The notes under the pieces are model-generated. The model had not been told where the DNA came from and did not search any database. It was given only the letters and a program-made list of their open reading frames with translations. The position numbers and the translations under genes are program-made. From positions 1 to 5,853 of the forward strand of contig JAFIEC010000150.1 in NCBI GenBank assembly GCA_020832725.1: DNA of 5,853 bases. The letters run 5' to 3'. Below, piece by piece: positions 1 to 4,590 of the stretch (the stretch's first letter is position 1; each line of letters starts with the position of its first letter). Source of the DNA: Paracoccaceae bacterium (GTDB lineage: Bacteria; Pseudomonadota; Alphaproteobacteria; Rhodobacterales; Rhodobacteraceae).

Positions 1-229
1 CCCAGAAGCTGGGCCAGCCGGTGCCGCTGTCGAACTTGCTGGCGGCATCGAACAGGGGCGCGTCGCAGCACACACAGCGAAACAGACCCGGCACCTTGGG
101 AAAATCGTCATGGGTAAAGGCGCGCTCGGTCCCGCCGCGCCGCGTCACCTGATAGGCCAGATCGCTCAGCTGCCCGCGCCATTCGGCATCGCTGCGCTGG
201 ATCTTGTCGCGGCTGTCGGTCTCGTTCAT
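1..229 (-). CDS. msrB: Peptide-methionine (R)-S-oxide reductase MsrB, N-terminal part (cut by window edge)
   Basis: Reduces the R-epimer of methionine sulfoxide in oxidised proteins back to methionine, normally in the cytoplasm with thioredoxin as electron donor. Seventy-six codons are visible, read leftward from the ATG at 229. They show the MsrB fold start: W17 and Y26-V28 of the first conserved segment, the GTE motif at residues 33-35, a first zinc-binding CxxC pair (C52 and C55, with an extra Cys at 54), then LF at 59-60 and the signature KFDSGTGWPSFW at 65-76. The second zinc CxxC and the catalytic Cys would lie beyond the left edge and cannot be checked. The start is supported by AGGGAGAG at 244-237, seven bases upstream. 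It is transcribed divergently from olsB. The family call is firm; only completeness is unknown. Confidence 0.93.
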   Translation of the reverse strand, partial: MNETDSRDKIQRSDAEWRGQLSDLAYQVTRRGGTERAFTHDDFPKVPGLFRCVCCDAPLFDAASKFDSGTGWPSFW

Positions 230-318
230 CTGCAGTCTCTCCCTGGCCCTGGCCGCGCCACGGCGGCAATCCTTGCGCCGTGCGCCCCGGGCGTCATGGC
301 GATATCCCGGCACGTCTT

Positions 319-347
319 TTGCATGTTCCGCCCGGATGCGCTAGAAC
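319..347 (+). promoter_or_regulatory. Candidate sigma70-type promoter for olsB
   Basis: TTGCAT at 319-324 and TAGAAC at 342-347 are separated by 17 bp and lie about 50 bp ahead of the olsB start, in the only sizeable non-coding gap before that gene. The match to consensus is partial (3 of 6 at -35, 4 of 6 at -10), and alphaproteobacterial promoters are loosely conserved, so this is a candidate only. I looked for a PhoB box, since ols genes are phosphate-regulated in some alphaproteobacteria, and found no convincing 11-bp-spaced pair. Confidence 0.33.
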
Positions 348-399
348 TAGGCCGCGCCGCCGGAAGGTCCAAGAGCCGCGCCGGGGCAGGGAGCATCGC

Positions 400-1182
400 A
401 TGACGCAACCGCAGGACTTCATCATCGCACGCGGTCGCTATCGGGCCCGTTTCGCCACCACCTCCGAGGATGTCGCCCGCGCCCAGAGATTGCGCTACCA
501 GGCCTTCATCGCTGCGCGCAGACCCGAGAACGAGGCCCCGCCCGCCGACGACCCCCGCGACGCCGACACCTTTGACCGCGTCTGCCGCCATGTGCTGGTC
601 GAAGCACAGGACGATGGCCACCTCGTCTGTTGCTTCCGGCTGCTGCATCTTGAGGGCGGTGACCAGATCGGCCGGAGCTATTCGGCGCAATATTACGATC
701 TTGAGCGCCTGCGCGATTTTCCCGGACCCATGGTCGAGATGGGCCGCTTCTGCATCGACCCTGATGTGACCGATCCGGATGTCCTGCGCATCGCATGGGC
801 TGCGGTCACCCTGCATGTGGACCGGGAGGGCGTGCAGATGCTGTTCGGATGCTCCTCCTTCGCCGGCACCGAGGCCGAGGGCTACATGGACGCCTTCGCC
901 CTTCTGCAAGAGCGCCACATCGCCCCCCGCCGCTGGCTGCCACGGGTCAAGGCACCCCGGGTGTTCCGCTTTGGCAACCTTCTGCGTGGACGGGCCGCCG
1001 ACAGGGGCCGGGCCATGCGCACCCTGCCGCCGCTCCTGCGCTCCTACCTCGTGATGGGGGGCTGGGTGTCGGATCATGCGGTGGTGGATCGTGATCTCGG
1101 CACGCTGCATGTCTTCACGGGGCTGGAAATCGCCGCCATCCCGCCGGGTCGGGCGCGTCTGCTGCGGGCCGACGCCTCCTGA
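400..1182 (+). CDS. olsB: L-ornithine N-alpha-acyltransferase OlsB (ornithine lipid synthesis, GNAT-like)
   Basis: Transfers a 3-hydroxyacyl chain from acyl carrier protein to the alpha-amino group of ornithine, giving lyso-ornithine lipid. OlsA then adds the second acyl chain to make the phosphorus-free ornithine lipids. The 260-residue protein carries the family's conserved blocks in order: LRYQAF (31-36), a CRHVLVEAQ strand (62-70), YSAQYYDL (94-101), MVEMGRFCIDP (111-121), the MLFGCSSFAGTEA block (147-159) and the characteristic C-terminal region (about 209-248) ending in LHVFTGLEIAAIP. The same frame is open back to an ATG at 280, but the start at 400 is preferred because AGGGAG (388-393) sits six bases ahead of it and homology begins only after it; the upstream codons read as Arg-rich non-conserved sequence. 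No olsA lies beside it, and the neighbouring gene is convergent mmcB. Alternative: a different member of the hemolysin-like GNAT family, less likely. Confidence 0.93.
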   Translation: MTQPQDFIIARGRYRARFATTSEDVARAQRLRYQAFIAARRPENEAPPADDPRDADTFDRVCRHVLVEAQDDGHLVCCFRLLHLEGGDQIGRSYSAQYYDLERLRDFPGPMVEMGRFCIDPDVTDPDVLRIAWAAVTLHVDREGVQMLFGCSSFAGTEAEGYMDAFALLQERHIAPRRWLPRVKAPRVFRFGNLLRGRAADRGRAMRTLPPLLRSYLVMGGWVSDHAVVDRDLGTLHVFTGLEIAAIPPGRARLLRADAS

Positions 1183-1186
1183 CGGA

Positions 1187-1648
1187 TCAGACCCCGCCAG
1201 TCGCGTCAAAGCGCATCGTCGGGCGCGGGTCGCGCAGATGGGCCAGCCGCTCGGCCGCAGCGCGCGCCAGACGCAGGGTCAGGGCCTTGCGGCGCGCCGG
1301 CGACAGCGGGCTTTCGGGGGCCATGCGCACCAATTCGGCATCATAGGGATCGGCGATGAAGAGCCCGGTTCCCGCAGGCAGCAGGTCGATCGGAAAATCC
1401 CGGTCCACAGCCCAGAAATACCGGTCGCACCATTCCAGATAGCCCTGCCACTTGGCATCGGCGCGGAAATCCTCGCGGGAGGATTTGCACTCGATCACCC
1501 AGACCTCGCCTTTTGGTCCCAGCGCCATCACATCCACCCGCAGCCCCGGGGCAGGCGCAAATTCGGCCACGCCCGTGAAATCGAGCGCGCGCAGCCCCCG
1601 CACGACGCCACGCGTCAACACCTCTCCCGGTTTCTCGCCCCGTCTCAT
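1187..1648 (-). CDS. mmcB: MmcB-family DNA repair protein (putative PD-(D/E)XK endonuclease)
   Basis: Small (153-residue) protein of the alphaproteobacterial MmcB family, implicated in repair of DNA damage such as that by mitomycin C; the biochemical activity is inferred from its nuclease fold. The restriction-endonuclease-like core is visible: D39 in RVDV, then E53-C54-K55 in VWVIECKSS, which gives the D...ExK catalytic pattern, followed by the family's EDFRADAKWQGY (59-70), a CD pair (74-75), FPIDLLP (85-91) and GLFIADPYDAELVR (95-108). The Arg/Ala-rich helix at 118-138 is typical of the C-terminus. The ATG at 1648 lacks a clear Shine-Dalgarno sequence. A purine-rich GGGAGAG stretch lies inside the first codons, just before GTG-TTG at codons 10-11, so the true start could be slightly internal. 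Its stop is 4 bp from the olsB stop on the other strand, and upstream it is divergent from the 6S RNA gene. Confidence 0.92.
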   Translation of the reverse strand: MRRGEKPGEVLTRGVVRGLRALDFTGVAEFAPAPGLRVDVMALGPKGEVWVIECKSSREDFRADAKWQGYLEWCDRYFWAVDRDFPIDLLPAGTGLFIADPYDAELVRMAPESPLSPARRKALTLRLARAAAERLAHLRDPRPTMRFDATGGV

Positions 1649-1710
1649 GGCGCAAGGGAAGCGCGCGCAGGCCCCGCCGTCAAGGGATGCGCGGTCATCC
1701 CCGCCCCCCC

Positions 1711-1739
1711 TTGCGACGAGGCGGCGGGCGGACTAGCTA
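1711..1739 (+). promoter_or_regulatory. Candidate promoter for the 6S RNA gene
   Basis: TTGCGA at 1711-1716 (4 of 6 to the -35 consensus) and TAGCTA at 1734-1739 (weak -10 match) are spaced by 17 bp. A start site five to seven bases downstream would fall at about 1744-1746, exactly where the 5' half of the predicted 6S closing stem begins. The spacing and position are the main support; the -10 match is poor. Confidence 0.4.
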
Positions 1740-1743
1740 GGAG

Positions 1744-1910
1744 GGAGGCAGGCGCTGCCCTTCTCGTGATCGGCCTAATTCCGGTGGCCACAAATCATCT
1801 CGAGGGAGCTGGCTCTGCCGGGGCCTTGGCCTCGGTATCTGGCGCCCACCTGGTATATCCAGGCTCTCGGGAATTCGATGTCGACACGGCTGCGTGCGGA
1901 CCTGCCGCCT
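1744..1910 (+). ncRNA. ssrS: 6S RNA (SsrS), regulator of RNA polymerase holoenzyme
   Basis: 6S RNA mimics an open promoter, binds sigma70-RNA polymerase and dampens transcription in stationary phase. Three lines support it here. First, position: it lies immediately upstream of the 5-FTHF cyclo-ligase gene, the classic 6S neighbour in proteobacteria. Second, no convincing protein is encoded across it. Third, it folds as a long interrupted rod. The closing stem is 1744-1752 with 1901-1909, with one A/G mismatch. A second stem pairs 1765-1772 with 1882-1888 (CGUG-a-UCG with CGACACG), and a third pairs AAUUCC 1777-1782 with GGAAUU 1870-1875. An unpaired stretch follows (1783-1800, the candidate bubble strand), then an upper stem pairing 1801-1812 with 1859-1869. 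A hairpin at 1818-1835 has a CUUG loop. The ends are estimated from pairing, and a UUUU run follows at 1910-1913. About 167 nt fits the usual size. The fold was made by hand, without a covariance-model search. Confidence 0.8.
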
Positions 1911-1917
1911 TTTGCTG

Positions 1918-1935
1918 CCCGGCTGATGGGCCGGG
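1918..1935 (+). other. GC hairpin between 6S RNA and ygfA (possible terminator/attenuator or processing signal)
   Basis: CCCGGC at 1918-1923 pairs with GCCGGG at 1930-1935 around a six-base loop. It lies just 3' of the predicted 6S end and before the GTG start of ygfA. It is not followed by a U-run, only by AACCCTTCTG, so it is a poor intrinsic terminator. It could mark the boundary between the RNA and a downstream read-through message. Confidence 0.3.
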
Positions 1936-1964
1936 AACCCTTCTGCACTGTTCACAGGCCGCCG

Positions 1965-2591
1965 GTGACGGACTTGCCCGAATCCTCCACCCCCGAATCC
2001 CCCTCCACGGACGGTGCGCGCGACAAGCCCGCCCTGCGCGCAGCGGCAGCCCGGAGGCGCGCCGCCATGGGCCCGGCAGAGCATGCGGCCCTCGGCCGCG
2101 CCCTGCGCGACGTGCTGGCCGCGCATCTCTCCGATCCGGCCGCCCCCCGCGACGTGGCCGCCTATCTGCCCATCCGCGACGAGCCCGACCCGATCGGCCC
2201 GCTGTCGGGCCTGAAGGGTCTGCGTCTGTGCCTGCCGGCGGTGACCGGCCCCGACCAACCGCTGGTGTTTCGCGCCTGGGCACCGGGCGCGCCGCTTGAA
2301 GACGGGCCGCTCGGCACCCGCCACCCGCCCGAGGGGGCGGCGGAGATCCGGCCGGGCCTGGTGTTGCTGCCCTGCCTGGCCTTTGATGCCGCCGGCACCC
2401 GGCTGGGCTATGGCGGCGGCTTCTACGACCGGACGCTGGCGTCGCTGAGCGCGCATTCAGGGCCCGCGCCCCTGGCCTGGGGCCTGGCCTTTGCCGCGCA
2501 ACAGATGGCGGGACTGATCCGCGAGGATCATGACGCACCGCTGGACGCCGTTGTCACCGAGAAAGGTCTTCACCGCTTTGCCCCGGGCTGA
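1965..2591 (+). CDS. ygfA: 5-formyltetrahydrofolate cyclo-ligase (5,10-methenyl-THF synthetase)
   Basis: Converts 5-formyl-THF to 5,10-methenyl-THF with ATP, returning the only non-cofactor folate form to one-carbon metabolism (also called fau or MTHFS; EC 6.3.3.2). Visible family marks: the N-terminal K21-x3-R25 helix with RRR at 30-32, RPGLVLLPCLAFD (129-141), the ATP-binding loop RLGYGGGFYDR (146-156), and the C-terminal HDAPLDAVVTEKG (189-201). The frame is open back to an ATG at 1878, but that codon lies inside the 6S RNA, and an ATG at 1926 sits in a hairpin loop with no ribosome site. GTG at 1965, with a weak AGG six bases upstream, gives 208 residues and a normal family N-terminus. 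The ATG at 2067 would remove the conserved substrate-binding helix. Expression may come from read-through of the 6S RNA promoter. Function is firm; the start is moderately supported. Confidence 0.93.
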   Translation: MTDLPESSTPESPSTDGARDKPALRAAAARRRAAMGPAEHAALGRALRDVLAAHLSDPAAPRDVAAYLPIRDEPDPIGPLSGLKGLRLCLPAVTGPDQPLVFRAWAPGAPLEDGPLGTRHPPEGAAEIRPGLVLLPCLAFDAAGTRLGYGGGFYDRTLASLSAHSGPAPLAWGLAFAAQQMAGLIREDHDAPLDAVVTEKGLHRFAPG

Positions 2592-2620
2592 AGCCATGCC
2601 CCGCCGCTGTGCCCCATGAC

Positions 2621-2660
2621 TGCGCCTTGTCCCTGCGCCTTGTCCCTGCGCCATTGCCCC
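2621..2660 (+). repeat. Short tandem repeat, 13-bp unit, two perfect copies plus one degenerate copy
   Basis: The unit TGCGCCTTGTCCC occurs at 2621-2633 and again at 2634-2646 without change, and is followed by the related TGCGCCATTGCCCC at 2647-2660. It occupies the start of the 151-bp gap between ygfA and the phosphoesterase gene. Two perfect 13-mers suggest recent slippage duplication. No function is evident and no protein is supported across it. Confidence 0.85.
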
Positions 2661-2742
2661 GCACCCCGATCCGGCCTGAGACGCAGGCTTGCGCTTGCCC
2701 GGGGACAGGGATCGGCCTAAACCCACCGGGATCGGAGGGGAC

Positions 2743-3564
2743 ATGCGGCTTCTGTTTCTGGGCGATGTGGTCGGCCGCGCGGGCCGGGCGGCGGTTGCAG
2801 AGCATCTGCCGCGCTTGCGCAGCGATTGGCGGCTCGATTTCGTCATCATCAACGGCGAAAACGCCTCCGGCGGCATGGGCCTGACCACAGCGCATGGCGC
2901 GGCCCTTCTGAAGGCAGGGGCCGATTGCGTGACGCTGGGCGATCACGCCTTCGATCAGCGGGACATGCTCTCGGGCATCGAGGCAGAGCCGCGCATCCTG
3001 CGCCCGCTCAACTTTGCCCGGGGCGCGCCCGGGCGGGGGCAGCGGGTGTTCACGCTGGCCGACGGACGCAAGGTCTTTGTCGCGGTGGTGCTGGGTCAGG
3101 TCTTCATGAAACGGCCCTTCGACGACCCCTTCTCCGAGGTGGAGCGGGCCCTGCAATCGGCGGTTCTGGGCCGCGACGTGGCCGCCTCGCTGATCGAGGT
3201 GCATGCCGAGGCCACGTCCGAAAAGATGGCGCTGGGCCATTGGTGCGACGGGCGCGCCTCGCTGGTGGTGGGCACTCATACCCATGTGCCCACGGCGGAC
3301 GGTCAGATCCTGCCCGGCGGCACCGCCTATCTGTCGGATGCCGGCATGTGTGGCGACTACAATTCCGTCATCGGGATGGACCGGGAAGAGCCGATCCGCC
3401 GCTTTGTCACCGGCATGAGCCACGGCCGCTTTTCCCCCGCCATGGGCGAGGCGACGCTCTCGGGCGTCATGCTGGAGACCGATGACACAACCGGCCTTGC
3501 GGCGCGGCTGGTGCCCGTGCGCCTGGGCGGACGGCTGGCCGCAGCGGGCCCCGACACGCCATGA
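2743..3564 (+). CDS. YmdB/TIGR00282-family metallophosphoesterase (putative 2',3'-cyclic nucleotide phosphodiesterase)
   Basis: Calcineurin-like dinuclear metal phosphoesterase of the YmdB type. Characterised relatives hydrolyse 2',3'-cyclic nucleotides, and Bacillus YmdB affects biofilm and motility decisions; the substrate here is inferred. At 273 residues it has normal family length. Metal-site motifs appear in order: D8 in LFLGDVVGRAGR, E39-N40 in NGENASGG, G66-D67-H68 in LGDHAFDQRD, H154 in VHAEATSEK, H179 and H181 in VGTHTHVPTAD, and SDAGMCGDYNSVIGM (198-212). The usual Asn of the GNH motif is Asp67 here, while the catalytic His68 is kept. There is no signal peptide, so it is cytoplasmic. 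The frame is open from an ATG at 2689, but the start at 2743 matches the family's first residues and has GGAGGGG at 2734-2740 just ahead. Its last codons overlap the next gene's ATG. Confidence 0.92.
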   Translation: MRLLFLGDVVGRAGRAAVAEHLPRLRSDWRLDFVIINGENASGGMGLTTAHGAALLKAGADCVTLGDHAFDQRDMLSGIEAEPRILRPLNFARGAPGRGQRVFTLADGRKVFVAVVLGQVFMKRPFDDPFSEVERALQSAVLGRDVAASLIEVHAEATSEKMALGHWCDGRASLVVGTHTHVPTADGQILPGGTAYLSDAGMCGDYNSVIGMDREEPIRRFVTGMSHGRFSPAMGEATLSGVMLETDDTTGLAARLVPVRLGGRLAAAGPDTP

Positions 3565-4538
3565 GCATCGCTTTCGCGACAGGCGCGCTCCGCAACGCGG
3601 CACTGGTTTCGGTGCTGGCGCTGCTGGCCATCGGGCTGGCCTGGGGGCTGACGACGCCGCTGGCCAAGATCGCCGTATCCACCGGCCACGGCCCCTTTGG
3701 CCTGCTGTTGTGGGTCGCGGCGATCGACACATTCCTGCTGTGGGCCTTCTGTGCCGCCACCGGACGCCGCCCCGGGTACAGCGGGGCGCATCTGCGCCTT
3801 TATGCCGTTGTCGGCTTGTGCGGCATGGTTATGCCGCAGGTCGCCACCTATGTCGCGGCGCCGCATCTGCCGGGGGGCGTTCTGGCGCTTGTGGTCTCGA
3901 TGGTGCCCATGCTGGCGCTGCCAATGGCGCTGCTGCTGGGGCTGGAGCGTCTGCGCGCCCGGCGGGCGCTGGGGGTGCTTCTGGGCGCGGGTGCGGTTGC
4001 GGTGATCCTTGGCCCCGATACCAGCCTGCCCGACAGGGCGGCGGCGCTGTTCGTGCTTGTCGCCGCCATGGCGCCGCTCTGCTATGCGCTCGAGGGGCTC
4101 TATGTCGAGGGTTGGGGCACGCGGGCCTCGGACCCGGTGGAGACGCTGGCGGGCGCGGCTGGTGTGGCGCTGATCGTGGCCCTTCCGCTGGCGTATCTCA
4201 GCGGGCAGGCGATCTCTCCGCTGGCCCCCTGGGGCGCGCCCGAGAGGGCCATCGTATTGTCGGCCTGCCTGTCGGTCTTTGCCTATACGGGCTATGTCTG
4301 GCTGCTGCGCCGCGCCGGGGCGGTCTTCGCGGGGCAGGTCGCCTATATCGTCACCGCAGGCGGGGTGCTGTGGTCCATGGTGCTACTCGGAGAGCGGTTC
4401 GGACCCTGGTTCTGGGCGGCACTGGCGGCACTTCTGGCGGGCATCTTTCTTGTGCAGCCCCGTTCCGAGGCTGCCACTCCGCCGGGCAGGGCGCGGGCTT
4501 CCGCCGCATCGGGTGGCGGGGAGGGGCGCGCCCCTTGA
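3561..4538 (+). CDS. EamA/DMT-superfamily transporter, ten membrane segments
   Basis: Inner-membrane drug/metabolite transporter family protein, 325 residues. About ten hydrophobic helices can be placed near residues 13-33, 46-66, 79-99, 105-125, 137-152, 161-181, 196-214, 229-249, 255-275 and 281-298, forming the two EamA repeats. The first repeat opens with GLAWGLTTPLAKIA and closes with the ERLRARRALGVLLGAG turn; the second closes with LGERFGPWFWAALAALLAG, both typical of the family. The C-terminal tail (about 300-325) is polar, rich in Ala, Gly and Arg, and probably disordered. The substrate cannot be read from the sequence; the family exports or imports amino acids, sugars or drugs. The ATG at 3561 overlaps the upstream stop in an ATGA junction, so translation is probably coupled to the phosphoesterase gene. 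Confidence 0.91.
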   Translation: MSIAFATGALRNAALVSVLALLAIGLAWGLTTPLAKIAVSTGHGPFGLLLWVAAIDTFLLWAFCAATGRRPGYSGAHLRLYAVVGLCGMVMPQVATYVAAPHLPGGVLALVVSMVPMLALPMALLLGLERLRARRALGVLLGAGAVAVILGPDTSLPDRAAALFVLVAAMAPLCYALEGLYVEGWGTRASDPVETLAGAAGVALIVALPLAYLSGQAISPLAPWGAPERAIVLSACLSVFAYTGYVWLLRRAGAVFAGQVAYIVTAGGVLWSMVLLGERFGPWFWAALAALLAGIFLVQPRSEAATPPGRARASAASGGGEGRAP

Positions 4539-4590
4539 TCGCGCGACGCGCCCGCGTCACGCTGCATCCGTCACGCCGGGCGGAGGAGAC

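Noticed and set aside
290..325. Possible PhoB box ahead of olsB (GCGTCAT at about 290)
   Set aside because: One half-site resembles the CTGTCAT repeat, but no second copy occurs 11 bp away.
226..1209. Long minus-strand open frame (327 codons) opposite olsB
   Set aside because: It is antisense to a protein with clear OlsB motifs; its translation is rich in Gly, Ala, His and Gln with no recognisable domain, as expected from the complement of a GC-rich gene.
1076..2299. Long plus-strand frame (407 codons) spanning the end of olsB, mmcB antisense, the 6S RNA and early ygfA
   Set aside because: It crosses four unrelated features, is Arg/Pro/Ala-rich and has no domain; it exists because stop codons are rare at this GC content.
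2689..2722. Promoter-like TTGCCC with CTAAAC (16-bp spacing) before the phosphoesterase gene
   Set aside because: Both boxes match consensus poorly, so it was not listed as a feature, though an internal promoter in this gap remains possible.
2554..3732. Minus-strand open frame (392 codons) opposite the phosphoesterase gene
   Set aside because: Mirror of a well-supported plus-strand gene, with His/Arg/Gly-rich low-information translation and no ribosome site or family match.
4556..4576. Direct repeat GTCACGC (4556-4562 and 4570-4576) before the permease gene
   Set aside because: A 7-bp repeat in a 52-bp GC-rich spacer is expected by chance and has no operator-like symmetry.
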